Of a stretch of DNA of 64,000 nt, positions 1-12,123 are shown one piece after another. Under the pieces are notes generated by a model. That model did not search any database. It saw only the letters and a program-made list of their open reading frames with translations, and had not been told where the DNA came from. The stretch covers positions 441,204-505,203 of the forward strand of contig JAIUJO010000296.1 of assembly GCA_023846275.1 (NCBI GenBank). The letters are read 5' to 3'. The translations under genes were made by a program, and so were the position numbers. Numbering within the stretch: the first letter of the stretch is position 1; each line of letters begins with the position of its first letter. Source of the stretch: Vanilla planifolia (Eukaryota; Streptophyta; Magnoliopsida; Asparagales; Orchidaceae).

Positions 1-435
1 AACTACCCATCTTATAGAAAACCAAGCAACATATGAACTTCCACCATAAGAAGGTTCAATTATGTCAAAGAACCCTACACATAATGACTGAGCATGCAAA
101 GAGGTATCCAAGCCATAAGAACTAACACAACAAAAAACATCTCTTATGCTAAAACGATCTCAAGCCAGTCAAATCCCATTGGCCCAAAGAGCTTCACAGA
201 TGTACAAAAAGAAATGCAAAGGGTCTAATTAAGGATGAAGGCCTTGGCTTGCATTTGTATAATAGGACAAGCTATACCTAGTACAACATGCAAAGACAAT
301 AGCATGCTTAACTAACATATAGCCAAGAACAATTAGCACCCATTAAAGACCCCATTTGAGCAACACCTTATTCCTACATCAGTAGTCCCAAGATATGATG
401 AGGGTTAAAAAGAGTTGCACATTTCTCGCTAAAAA
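1..435 (-). other. rDNA external spacer (5' ETS side), left-edge partial
   Basis: The stretch aligns by eye with the sequence following the 18S 5' ends at about 12398-12830 and 37956-38300. Shared blocks include AACTACCCA, a CCATAAGAAGGTT-like block and a CCAAGCCATAAG block. It is therefore the promoter/ETS-side spacer of a unit whose 18S lies outside the window to the left. I see no Pol I promoter consensus that I would defend. Confidence 0.75.
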
Positions 436-3400
436 ATGTTGCACAAAAAGAAAGCCACAACATGCCGTACAACGAAGGGCTTGAGTGCAGAAGGCAAAGA
501 CAAGGCCAAGTGCATATTACATTATCACATCTTCCACTTTTCTAGAAGCCACACAAAGTCCCATTTTTCCACTTGTGGATTGTATATTATGAAAATTATG
601 TCAATTAAGAAGGCAAGTCATCCAATGAGGAATCACCTTATCCATGCACTAGTAACCCATAATGTTAAAAATCTCAAAAAAGAGTTGCATTTTTGGTTCC
701 CTTTATGTCCTCTATGCATGTTGCCATCTACACATCTGGATAGGTTACCGTGTGCATGTACAATTCAGTACCATGTGTGGACATCCAATAGTGCTGAGTT
801 AGAGTTGTAGCCTAATATTATCAAACCCTAGCAAATATACCTCCATCAATCTTTTACTTTGCTATAGGATGCATAAAATCCCCCTTTGCCACATGCAGAT
901 TGTATATTGCAACAATTCTATCAAGGAATATAAAAAAAATACCAATAAGGAATCACATTATCTATGTGTCAATAGCCCACAAAACTAAAAATCCTAAAAA
1001 AAGTCACACTTTGTGGTACAGGAAATACCACGCACATAAGTTACGATTGGGCACGTGCGAATGGACTACTTGGTGCGTGTACAATGCACTACTATGTGCA
1101 CTTCCACTAGTGCTCAATAAGGGCTATAGGTCAACATGCTCAAACTCCAACACATATTGCACCATTGGGCATGAACTTAACTATAAGCAACACAACGTCC
1201 AACTTTTTCTCTTCCAAATTGTGCATTGAAAATATTCTATTAAGGAAGAAGGCAAGACTATCAATTGGGATAAATTTTTCCTCGCAACAATGGCACACAA
1301 CACTAAAATTAACATAAAAACATTACACTTTGGTGTGCCCACATGCTATTCATGTAGGTTGCCACTAAGCACGTGTTGATAGGCTATTGTGTGTGCATAC
1401 AATGCACTAGCAAGTGCACACCTCTAGCAGTTCTAAGCTAGACTAAGCTCAACATGCTTAAACCCTAGCATATTACACCATCCATCTTCCACTTTGCTAC
1501 AAGCCACATAATGTCCCATATTGCCATATTTTTGTTAAGGAAGAAAAAAAGCAAGATAACCAATAGGGAATCACCTTATCAATGTTAAAGTAGCTTGCAG
1601 TTCTAAAATTTCTAAAAAACCTTACACTTTGTGGTCCCTACATGTCGCTTACACAGGTTATCATTGAGTTCACATGATGAAACTACCACACGTGAGTATA
1701 GTGCACTGGTGTGCATGCAACAAGTGCAGCACCCAACAAGGGCTATAGTCTAACATGCTTAAACACTACTATTTATTGTAGCAACCATCTTCCATTTTTT
1801 TGTAGGTCATAAAACATCCTACATTACCATCTTCAATTTTACTTTGTGATAATTTTATCAAGGAAGATGGTAAGACTACTAATAGGGAATCATCCTATCC
1901 ATGAGATAACAACCCACAATGCTAAAAGTCTTAAAAAATGTTACACATTGGGGTCTACCTATAGGTTGCCATTGGGAATGCACGAATAGGCAACCATGCG
2001 CATGTACAGTGCAATCACGTTCACAAAACTCTTACAGCACGTGGAATGGAAAGCTATCCAACGTTTATAAACCAAAGTACGTATTGTAACATCAAATTTC
2101 CACTTTGTTATAGACAACACTATGTCCCACTTAGCCACTTACAAATTGCAAATTACAAGCATTCTATCAAGAAAGAAGCCATGACAACCAATAGGGAATC
2201 ACCATATCCTTATGATAGTAACATGTAGTGATAAAACTCTCAAAAAAGTTAAACTTTTGATTCCCTAAATGACATATACATAGATTGCCATTGAGCATGC
2301 ACATATAGGTTATTCCTAACACTTGAAGTGCACTAACACATGCACAACTCTAGCAGTGCATGACTAAGGCTACACCTCAACTTGCTCAAACCCTAATACC
2401 TACTATGCCATCAATCACCCACTTTGCTGTAGGTGGCACAAAATCCCACATTGCCCCTTGTGGAATATATATTACAATAATTCTTTCAAGGAAGCTTCAT
2501 TTGTGGTCCCCACAGGACATGCATGTAGGCTATTGCAGAGCATATGTGGATAGGAGACTATGCATGGGTATAGTGCATATGTGCATGCATAAGACTAGCA
2601 TCGCTCAACTAAGGTTGCAACCTTACACGCTTAAACATTAGCTCATGTTGCACCATCCATCTTCCACGATGCTACAGGTAGCACAATGTCTCATATTGCC
2701 ACTTGTATATTACATATTAAGAGAATTTTGTCAAGGAAGAAGGCAACACTAACAATAGAGAATCACCTTATCCTTATGACAACAACCAGAGTGCAAAATT
2801 CTAAAAAGAGCTACACTTTGAGGTCCCCATATGTTGAGTGTGTAGGTTGCCACTGAGCATATGTAGATTGCCCACCACACTACTATACAGTGTACTGGCA
2901 CATGTGTAGCTCTACCAATGTTTTGTATGGGTTGTAGCCCAACATGCTTAAACCCTAGCACGTATTAAACCAACCCTCTTCCACTTTGTTGTGAGTCACA
3001 CAGCATTCCATAATGCCACTTACAGATTGCACATTACAAAAATTCTATTCGCGAAGAAAGGAAGACTACCAATAAGGAATCATCTTATCCATTTGATAGT
3101 AGCCCACTATCGTAAAAGTCCCAAAAAATTGTAACAATTGTTTGGTCTCCACATGTTGTGTGCACAGGTTGTCATTGAACACAAGCAGATATGCTACTAT
3201 GCATGCATACAGTGTACTAGCATGTGTGCATCTTCAGTAGTGCTTGACTATGATCGTAACCCAACATGATTAAATAATAATGCATATTGCACCAACTATT
3301 TTCCACTTTCTCATAGGCTATATAGCATCCCACATTGCTACATGTGGATTGTATATTACAATAATTATGTCAATGAAGAAAGCAAGACTATAATAGGGAA

Positions 3401-4260
3401 TCACCTTATCCATGCAACAATAACCCATGGCACTAAAAGTCTTAAAATAATTTATACTTTGGTTTCCCCGCATGTTGGTAGAGATGGTTGCTACTGAGCC
3501 CATGTGAACAAGCTACTACACACTGTGCAGTGCACTGGCATGCGTGTAACTCCAACTGTCCTCAACTAGGGCTATAGCCCAACATGCTCAAACGCTAGTG
3601 TGTATTGCAATATCCATCTTCCACTTTATTGTAGGCAACACAACATCACATATAACCCCTTGTAGATTATATATTTCATCATTTCTATGAAGAAAGAATG
3701 GAAGACTACCAATAGGGAATCATCTTATCCATGTGACTATAAGTCGTAGCACTAAAAATCCTAGAAAATTGTTACACTTTTGGGTCCCCACTTTCTGTAC
3801 ATGTAGATTGCCACTGAGTGCACACAGGTAGGTACTACATGCATCTATTGTGCCCCTGTAAGCATGTAATTATACTAGCACCATTTTAAGGCTACTATCC
3901 AACATGCTTAAACCTTAGCACGTATTGTACTATCCATCTTCCACTTTACTAAAAGTAGCACAATGTCCCACTTTGCCACTTATGGATTCTATATTGCAAA
4001 CATTCTTTTAGGGAAAAAGGTAAGACTACTAATAGGGAATCATCTTATCTATGTGATAGCAAACTATAGTGCTAAAAATCCTAAAAAAACATTACACTTT
4101 GAGGGTCACACATTCCACAGGCAAAGGTTGCCTCTTGGCACACTTGTACAGGCCTCCGCATATGTGCAAAGTGGACTACAGCACACAAACTTGTTGTCTC
4201 ATGCACACAATGCTCTATTACATGTTCATTGTGCTGCAGCATGCTCTGTGCTTTTCTAGT
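436..4260 (-). repeat. rDNA intergenic spacer subrepeat array 1 (about 12 copies of about 320 bp)
   Basis: A recurring block reads roughly: a CCATCTTCCACTTTG segment, an ATTGCCACTTGTGG segment, a TCAAGGAAGAAGG segment, GGGAATCACCTTATCC, then TTACACTTTGGGGTCCC. The last block recurs near 680, 1005, 1325, 1625, 1943, 2247, 2503, 2815, 3133, 3456, 3774 and 4093, a spacing of about 320 bp with one shortened unit near 2500. Because the array lies between an 18S-side spacer and a 26S 3' end, it is the rDNA intergenic spacer. Reading frames found inside it are short, unrelated to each other and follow the repeat phase by chance. Confidence 0.85.
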
Positions 4261-4644
4261 TGCACTAGGCATGGGCCTTAACCAAATTTTCATAAACCCA
4301 AGAGCAAATTGGCACACTCATAGAACCATAGTAGGCACTAATTTAATAATGTGAGTGACTTAGCTCGCATAGTTTATTAAACCGGTTATGGAATTAAGTT
4401 ATTATCTAATTAATCTATTAATAGGAGCAAGCTACGTTATGGAGAAGGAAAAGTAAGGAATGTCACCCTTGCATTTAGGAAAGCCTACAAGGAGCACACC
4501 ACATCACCAATTGCACAATTATTACACAAAAGGATAGCACAAAGTATCACAATAAGATCATAATTAAGTATCGTAATAGGTAGAGCAAGCGAGCAAGCTC
4601 ACAATCATTTATAAAATGCATGGATTGCTACATTTCATAGGGGA
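4261..4644 (-). other. 26S-proximal (3') rDNA spacer
   Basis: Non-repetitive spacer between the subrepeats and the 26S 3' end. The same stretch recurs before the other two 26S copies (41100-41246 in shortened form, and 52640-53066). It includes a GAGCAAG-rich segment at about 4582-4602. No gene is visible. Confidence 0.7.
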
Positions 4645-7600
4645 TAAATCACCTATAACATAGGGTTGGATCTAATTGGATAGTGTCAGTAAGGCCACTA
4701 TACCACTTACAACGCCCCGTCGCAAATTTAAGTCATCTGTAAAGGATTCTACCCATCAATCATTCTTAATTATCAATTCTAATGGTACTAGTGCCAGCCA
4801 ACTTACTATGACAATGGGCTAACCCATTGTGATGTGTCCTTGGAGTACCAAGCCCCTAGTATTGGCAAATAGGTGAACAACGAGCCTACTCATCACACTT
4901 AGTGTAGATTGTAACTTAGAGGCATTCAATAGTAATCTTACACACAAAGCTTCACATCATTGGATTTTAAACCTAGCACAATGACCAATTGTGTGAATCA
5001 ATGGTTCCTCTCGTACAAGGTCGAATGACTATCATGACACATTCATCAATAGGGTAAAGCTAACCTATCTCATAATGTTCTAAACCCAACCCTCATTCCT
5101 CTTTGGTTGGTGAAGAATCAAATTCTTGGTGAATTTTGCTTCACAATGATAAGAAGAGCTGACATCAAAAGATCAAAAAGCAATTTCTCTATGAACACTT
5201 GGTTGCCACAAGCCCATTATCCCTACGATAACTTTTCTAAATGCTCTAACTTCAAATTCTAAAATCCTAATGGATCATTAGGCCATGCTTTTATGGTTCA
5301 TATTCAAATTGGAAATCAAAATTGAATGAGCTTTTACCCTTTATTCCACACAAGATTTATATTCTTGTTAAGCTCATCTTAAAACATCTGCATTATCTCT
5401 TAATAAATGCGTTGTCATAGTCAAACTCTTCACCTAACAATATCTTGTCCAATTAAACCCATTGAGATGAGTCTTGGAGCCAAAAAGAGGGGATGGGCCC
5501 CACCTCTGTCTCATGAAATAAGTAAAATAATTTTACAAACAGTGATATTTCAATTCCATCGACATGTCGACTCCAACGTATGTTGTATTTCTCAAGTCAT
5601 TTCACAAAGTTGAACTAGATTCAAGCTCAACAAGGCCTGCTTTCCCCACTAATTCAGCCAAGCCCATTACCTTGGCCATGGTTTTGATGGATAGTTGACA
5701 GGGATAATGAGAATCATGTTAATCCATTCATGCAAGTCGGTAATTACATGACGTGGCATTTGGCAACCTTAAAGAGAATCATAGTTACTCCCATCATTTA
5801 CTTGCACTTGGTTAAATTTTTTCGCTTTGACATTCAGAGCACAGGACAAAAATCATATTGTGTGAGCATCTTCGAACGCCACTGTAATGCTTTGTTTTAA
5901 TTAAACAGTTAGATTTCCTATGTCCATACTTGTTTTGAGTTGATTATTTGATGCTTGGGGAAGGCCCTCTTTGAGCCACTCCCAATTTGTCCCCCAACTA
6001 GCTCACGTCGACCCACACTTTTTGTGTGAGTAGCACAATCTGTCCACTAATAGCCAAAGGCCTTGGGATAGAGATAGTTTTGCCAAACCCTTAAAGCCAA
6101 TCCTCTCCCTGAAGTTATAAATCCATTTCATTGACTTCTATTGTCTACATTGCTTCATTGAATAGAGGTTGTTCACCTTGATGTCCTAATATGGTTTTAA
6201 GCATGACCAGACATGGAAGGCACTTCACAATTCAAATTTTCAAGGGTTGTCGTGGGTAGAAAAAACATCGCTTGGCCTTACCTCTAACTGAGTTATTTCT
6301 AGGGTCAATAATTTGTTAAATCGAAAAGATAACTCTTTCTGAAGCCCACATCAAAATCTTCAGACCACTAAACATTATCATCAACTACTATGTCTTAGGT
6401 TGAAAATTTTAACTCGACTCCCTTTTAAATCCATGCCAAATGGCACTCTCTGATGGGTTCCCCCATTTTTTAGGATCAGATAACCTATGTGTAAGTGTCA
6501 TTCACATAGAACCTTTTCTCCTTTTTCTTTCAAAGTTCTCATTTGATTATTCGCTCTACCACAAAGATCTACACTAGTGGATACTTGACGTGGGCTTATC
6601 CCCCTATTTTGTTGTGACTATTATACCCTTTTACTCATTGAGGCCTTAAATTGCACTGATGACCAGGTGTGGGTTGCACACTTAAGTGCCTTCCATTCAG
6701 TAGGTGACACACTCCTTAATAGATTTCAACTTCCATGACCATCATCCTACTATCTTAATTGATTAACACCATTTCTGGGCTTTAGGTCAGCACATAGTTG
6801 GACACCATAATCTGACTTTAGTTCATCTTGTATTGCTAGTCCTACTTAACAAAATTGGCCCACTTGGAGCCTTGATTCCTTGGTTCAATTAATCAAAACA
6901 ACTAAGCCTTCCTATCTATTTAAAGTTTAAGAACATATCGAGGGCATTGTCCCTTTGATACCTCTAATCATTGGCTTTATCTGATAGAACTTTAACTATG
7001 GATCCAACTATCCCAATGAAAACATTGAACGGAACCAGCTACTACTTGGCTCGATTACTCATTCACCCCTATTCCCAAGTCAAATGAAATTGCATATCAA
7101 TATCATTGTGGGCCTCCACCAGAGTTTCCTCTGGGTTTGCTCTTTCTACGCATTGTTCATCATCTTTTGGGTGCATATAGGCATGCTCTCACTCTAACCC
7201 TTCATTGAAGAACAGGGTTGGTCATTGGCTAACCCCTCAAATGAAGGTCTCACCATTCAGCTTCCTACACTTTCTAAGGTTGCTCACCTATTGACTCACA
7301 AGGATGTCAAACTCCTGAGTCTGTGCTTCATGACTGGTCTAATAGGGAGACCACTGGTAGTCACCAATGCACATGGTGCCGCCATGGCATGCCTCAATGG
7401 TGCAAGCATTGTGATAAGACATGATGATGATTTCTCCATATGTGACGTCAACTTGGGCTCTAGTCATTGTGATGGCCTGAGAAGATCCACTCCTTAAGTT
7501 GTGTAATAAACCATCTGATGACATCCTAAATCCAATCAAGATGCATAAGGACCCCCATCTGCTCTGGTCCAAATAATTTCAAGTACTCTTTAACTCTTTT

Positions 7601-7973
7601 TTAATGTCCTTTTCATCTTTCCCTCACAATATGTTTGTTATCAATCTCCCACAATTATTTTTCCTTGGATGAAATTTACTACCCAATTTGGGTTTCATTC
7701 CCAAACAATGTGAACCATTGATAGTGCCTCATGTAGCAATAGGGTATGAGTTGAATGAGGCACTCTCACCCTCCTCGACATCCCTTTCTAGGGGACTTGA
7801 TCCCAATATATAGCTAAGGATACCTATTTAAACTATATTTCAGGCTTCCTACTTTCTAATTTCCAAATTAAGCTGACCCTTTTTTGCTCACCATTACCAA
7901 GGTAATTCTCATAAGTTCCTTCTCCTCCACTTATTTATATACTTAAACTCAATGGGTTAATTTACCTAACATG
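4645..7973 (-). pseudogene. 26S rRNA pseudogene, unit 1 (full length, decayed)
   Basis: The large-subunit rRNA gene is read as its reverse complement. Recognisable blocks run in the right order: the 3'-end region with GGATCTAATTGGAT and CGCCCCGTCGCAAATTTAAG near 4670-4730; the block around TAGGGTAAAGCTAACC near 5050; GGTGAATTTTGCTTCACAATGATA near 5135-5155; the TTTTAATTAAACAGT block near 5895; and the 5' end near 7925-7965 with TATACTTAAACTCA, the equivalent of the conserved start of plant 26S. Length (about 3.3 kb) fits a plant 26S. Many positions normally invariant are changed, mostly C-to-T and G-to-A, so the copy cannot plausibly make functional rRNA. Open frames inside it, such as those near 7225-7570, are shadows. 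Exact termini are uncertain by tens of bases. Confidence 0.92.
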
Positions 7974-8221
7974 TGGTCAGGAGTCCACTCAATGGAGCAT
8001 GGGGTTGGATCTATGAGAGGCATCTACTTGTTGCACTAAACCATCGATTCTTGCTTGCCCACACAACAACACTCAGTGGCATTCACCTCTTATTATGTCA
8101 ACAATCAACAATCACCCAACATTTCAACACACCATGCCATAACACAAGGGACCATCAATCAACTCTAAACAGGGGTCGAGGACCCAAACTAGTGATTCTA
8201 AGATTTTGTAAGGATTGATAG
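7974..8221 (-). other. ITS2, decayed
   Basis: About 250 bp separating the 26S 5' end from the 5.8S block. Its position and length match an internal transcribed spacer 2 of flowering-plant-like size. I recognise no conserved helix motif with confidence. Confidence 0.75.
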
Positions 8222-8383
8222 GTAGCATTGCACCCGTGTAGGCATGCCCACAGCTTGCATCCTTGGGCATAAGTTGCATTAAAAAAATTGATGGTTCACA
8301 AGATTTAATAATTCACAACACATCGCATTTTGTTTCTTTCTTCATTGAGGCAAGATTCAAGATATCCATTATCAAGAGTCATT
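8222..8383 (-). pseudogene. 5.8S rRNA pseudogene
   Basis: The reverse complement of plant 5.8S is visible: a GGGCATAAGTTGCATT block, TTGATGGTTCACAAGATT, ATTCACAACACATCGCATTT, TTCTTCATTGAGGCAAGA and GATATCCATTATCAAGAGTC. About 160 bp, the usual length. It carries many transitions, for example in the normally invariant ATCGATGC-like block, so it is not functional. Its position between the two ITS spacers confirms the assignment. Confidence 0.92.
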
Positions 8384-8614
8384 TATTCTTTGATTACTAA
8401 GCCCCACTGGACCTAGCAAAGCATGACATACTCATTTGCTAGAAAAACATTTTTTCACCCTTGGCACATGACCATGTCCATCGGCTATTGTTTATCTCGC
8501 AAAGCATCAAGCTTTATGTGGAAGCAAGAGCACACACTATGAAAGAATGTGAAGTCAAATAATCATTACACCTCCTTATGCTGCATAGATTTCTTGATCA
8601 TTTCTTGCTCTCAT
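8384..8614 (-). other. ITS1, decayed
   Basis: About 230 bp between the 5.8S 5' end and the 18S 3' end. It contains CCCTTGGCACATGACC near 8458-8473, which resembles a worn reverse complement of the conserved angiosperm ITS1 motif (GGCRY-n-GYGYCAAGGAA). The short length argues against the very long ITS1 of pines and spruces. Confidence 0.7.
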
Positions 8615-9327
8615 CAATGATCCTTCTACAAGTTCACTTATGGAAACCTTGTCATGACTTCTCCTTCCTCTAAATGATTAGGCTAAATGGACTTCTCATT
8701 GATTTGTACATGGCAAACTACTCGCTTCGTAGTGATCTGAACACTTTATTGGTTCATTCATTCGATAGAAGCAATGGGTAATTTGTATAAATGGTAAGGT
8801 CATAGTCAATGCATGGTAATGACTCATGTTTGCTAGGAATTCCTTGTTGAAGACCAGAAATTGCAATGATCTATCCCCACAATGAAGTTTTCATTAGATT
8901 ACTTGGGCTTTTCGACTTGAGAAATGGACTCATTGAATACATTAGTGTAGTGTGCTTACAGCTCAGAACATTTAAGGGCATCATAGACTTATTATTGTCT
9001 CAAACTTTTATGGCCTAAGTGGCCATAGTCTCTTTAAGAAGGTAGCCATAGGACTTGTGCCCCATAAAGCTAGTCAACAATCTGGTGTCACATTTGATAA
9101 TGAAATTAACCAGACAAAGCACACCACTAACTAAGAATTGCTATACACTACCACCCATAGAATTAAGAAAGAGCTCGTAATCTATCAATCCTTACAATGT
9201 CTAGACCTGGTAAGCTTTCGAGTGTTGAGTGAAATTAAGCTACAACCACTTCTTGTGATGCCTTTTCATCAATTCTTTTAAGTTTTATCCTTGTAACCAG
9301 ACTCTCTAAGAACCCAAAGACTTTGAT
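8615..9327 (-). pseudogene. 18S rRNA pseudogene, unit 1, 3' segment
   Basis: Reverse complement of the 3' part of plant 18S. It starts at CAATGATCCTTCTACAAGTT (the gene's 3' terminus) and continues with GGAAACCTTGTCATGACTTC, AATTCCTTGTTGAAGACC, GCCTAAGTGGCCATAGTC, CCACCCATAGAATTAAGAAA and CATCAATTCTTTTAAG. It stops at AACCCAAAGACTTTGAT (9311-9327), where LINE A interrupts it. The other half resumes at 11029. The two halves together total about 1.8 kb, the expected 18S length, so the LINE is a clean insertion rather than a replacement. Confidence 0.95.
9311..9327 (+). repeat. target-site duplication, left copy (18S sequence)
   Basis: AACCCAAAGACTTTGAT directly precedes LINE A and is matched by a worn copy, AATCCAAAGACTTCGGT, directly after it (11029). 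Both are the same 18S position, so it was duplicated on insertion. Confidence 0.85.
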
Positions 9328-11028
9328 GCTTCTACTATCTCTCACTAGAAGAATCACTATGATCAATTCAACAATACTATCTATTCCTACTTTTTATTTG
9401 GGACATTCTTTGATGTCGAGTAGAGTTATTAACAAATTAGAGAAGGATGTGCATAGCTTTATTTGGTTTGGGAGAGTTGCACAAAAACCCCTCCACTACG
9501 TTAATTGGGACTTGATTACTCAACCAAAAGAGCTAGGTGGAATGCATATTCATAGTTTGATGAGGTGGTAGGTTGCCCTTATTCTCAAACACTACAGATG
9601 GCTACTAGCATGCAAGGATGACTTGTGGGTACAAAATCTTTTGCAAAAAATATTTTATGCAACATGACACGATGAAAATCCCATGAGGGAATTAACAAAC
9701 TTGCAAACTTATGGACTTAGCATTGCAGTAGACACAATAAAACTCTATGTTGTGAATTTGAAAGGGTGAAAATGTCTTCTTTGTCAATGATAACGGGTCA
9801 GCTTTCCTTCCCAATAGCAAGTGACCCTACTACATCAACATGTAAAAGCTACAACCTAAGTGGGTTGAGTTTATTGTTGATTGTTATGGTGTAGAATCCA
9901 ATAATAAAGTGATTAATATAAGAGTTGTTTATTGCAATCTTTCCTTGGATCAGCATTCTATATGCAAGGACATTGCTTGGGCATGGAATATTGAATTACA
10001 ACCTTGAATTGTGCTCTTCATGTGGTGTCTATTAATCCATGCGCTCCTCACTTCTACATGTCTACATTCACATAAAATTGGAGAAATTTTTGCTATCCTT
10101 GGGGCTATTTGGAAGAATAATCCATCATCCATTCCTTTTGGAATTACTACATGGCCAAGGAGTTTTGGAATTCACATGAAACTATGTTCATGCTCACAAC
10201 TGGAAGGATTGCTCCATTAAAATTTACACCATTATAGAAGGTGTGGAATTTGATACAAAGCAAGAAAGAATAAGAAACAATAAAATTTATTACTATTGCA
10301 CCTTTTTTCTTATGGGTTAATAGGAACAAGAGATAGCATGATGAATAGCTACTTAATCTAACAGGTTTACATTATCAAATTATTGTTGCTCTCTTTCTTC
10401 CTACTATAGGTTGCTAGCAACCTTTATAGTCTATCTAGTAGGAATTCACTTAGCCCAATGAGGCTTTCAATTAATTCACATTGGATTCCTCTTCTAATAG
10501 GCTAGATAAACTACAATTATATGAGGCTTTAGCTTTTAATTCTATTGCTATTATGGGTCTAATTGTGATAGATCACATGGGCACACCACTTAATTTCGTG
10601 AGAAAGAAAGTTATCTCTACCGTTTTAATCATGGTGGAAATAATTGTAATACTATATGCTTTAGAATTTTTGAGTTGTTAATATCCAAATTCTATTGCAA
10701 TCAATCTTGAATTTGACTCCAATGATGTAGTAATTAAGCTTAACTAGGTTATTCAAGCCCCTACAACTACCCCACATCAATTCAACTCTATATTTTGCAA
10801 TGCTATCAACTTTACTTGTCAACTAAAGGCAATCAAAATTTCTTATGTGTTGAGGGAGGGGAATGTTGCAGCAGATTAGATAGCACATGAAGCCTTGTAT
10901 TTTTATTTTAAGTAGGAAAGGTGTATGCACCTTTCAAAATGCTTAGTAAAATTTTATTTATTTATGATCTATTTTAAATTCCAAATGAAGGAAACCTTGT
11001 AGGCTTTGGCCTTTTTTGATTATAAACG
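9328..11028 (+). mobile_element. LINE A: 5'-truncated L1-type element inserted in 18S
   Basis: A 1.7-kb LINE remnant lies inside the 18S gene, opposite to the rRNA strand. It begins in the C-terminal RT region: the frame 9323-9571 reads ITMINSTILSIPTFYLGH and later LHYVNWDLITQPKELGG, matching the same segment in the other LINEs here. It continues with a worn RNase H segment (about 10440-10900) and ends with a variant of the family 3' end (TTGTAGGCTTTGGCC). Endonuclease, most of the RT and recognisable zf-RVT are missing. There is no poly(A) tail. Because both flanks carry the same 18S 17-mer, this is the best evidence in the window for target-primed insertion at a defined rDNA site. Confidence 0.9.
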
Positions 11029-12123
11029 AATCCAAAGACTTCGGTTTCTTATAAGGTGCTAATGGGGCCCAAAGTGCAACATTTGTCAATCCCTAGTTGA
11101 CATCATTTAGTTGAGAATAGAATGATATCTGATCAACTTCATGTCCTGAACTTTCATTCTTGATTAATAAAAAAATCATTGGCAAATGCTTTCATAGTGG
11201 TTCATCTTTCATAGATCCAAGAATGTCACCTTTTCCAATTAAATACGAATGCTCACAATTCTCCTTCTTAATCATTACTTTGACCTTGAAGGCAAACACA
11301 ATAGGATCAAAATCAAGTGATGTTATCCCATGTTAATGTATCCAGAGCAAGGGATTTCATTTAGCACTCTAAGTTCTTCAAAATAACAACACCGAGAGCA
11401 TGACCCAACTAGCAAAGGCTAGACTACATCATCAACCAAAGGATTAGGGTTGGTGGTGCTCACAAAAGTTAGACTAACTGACCTAAACCAAGGTTCAGCT
11501 ATGAGGTTTTCAATTACAACTTAAATATATGCTATTAGAGCTGGAATTACCATGACTGTTGGAACAAGACTTGACCTCTAATGGATCCTTATTAAGGGAT
11601 TTACATTGTACTCATTCCAATTACTAGACTCGTGGAGCTTGGTATTATTGTTTATTTTCATTACCTTTCCATGTCAGGATTAAGTAATTTGCATACTTGT
11701 TTCCTTCCTTCAATGTGGTAGCCATCTCTTATGCTCTCTCCTAGAATCAAACCCTAATTCTCCATCAACCTTCACCACCATGGTTGGCCCCTATCCTATC
11801 ATCAAAAGTTGATAAGGTAGAAATTTGAATGATGCATCATCCACATGAAGGCCATGCAATCCGACAAGCTATCATGAATTGTTGAGGAGATGAACAAAGG
11901 CCCACATTGAACTTTTACCTAATAAATGCATCCCTTTTTAATTAAGGGTTTGTCAATGTATTAGCTCTAGAATTATTATGGTTATCTGAGTAGCATGTAC
12001 CATCAAACAAACTATAATTGATTTAATGAGCCATTCTTAGTTTCATAGTCTAAAATTTTTCATACTTACACATGCATGGCTTATTTGAGAAAGCGTATGA
12101 CAACTAACAAGATCAACCAACTA
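11029..12123 (-). pseudogene. 18S rRNA pseudogene, unit 1, 5' segment
   Basis: The 18S continues after LINE A: ATAAGGTGCTAATGGGGCCC, TTCATTCTTGATTAAT, ATATGCTATTAGAGCTGGAA, GGGATTTACATTGTACTCAT, CACCACCATGGTTGGCC and GTTTGTCAATGTATTAGCTC. It ends with ATTTAATGAGCCATTCTTAG and GATCAACCAACTAG (12111-12124), the decayed equivalent of the 18S 5' terminus. Transitions are spread over sites that are invariant in functional genes. Confidence 0.95.

Noticed and set aside
436..4317. Many short open frames in the spacer arrays
   Set aside because: They follow the phase of the about 320-bp subrepeats, show no shared protein sequence between repeats and no known domain.
7225..7572. Open frames of 77-90 codons on both strands
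   Set aside because: They lie inside recognisable 26S rRNA sequence and overlap each other in antisense; they are chance frames in rDNA.
8615..12123. Organellar (plastid or mitochondrial) rRNA transfer
   Set aside because: Sequence blocks, the presence of ITS and 5.8S, and gene order are those of nuclear 35S rDNA.
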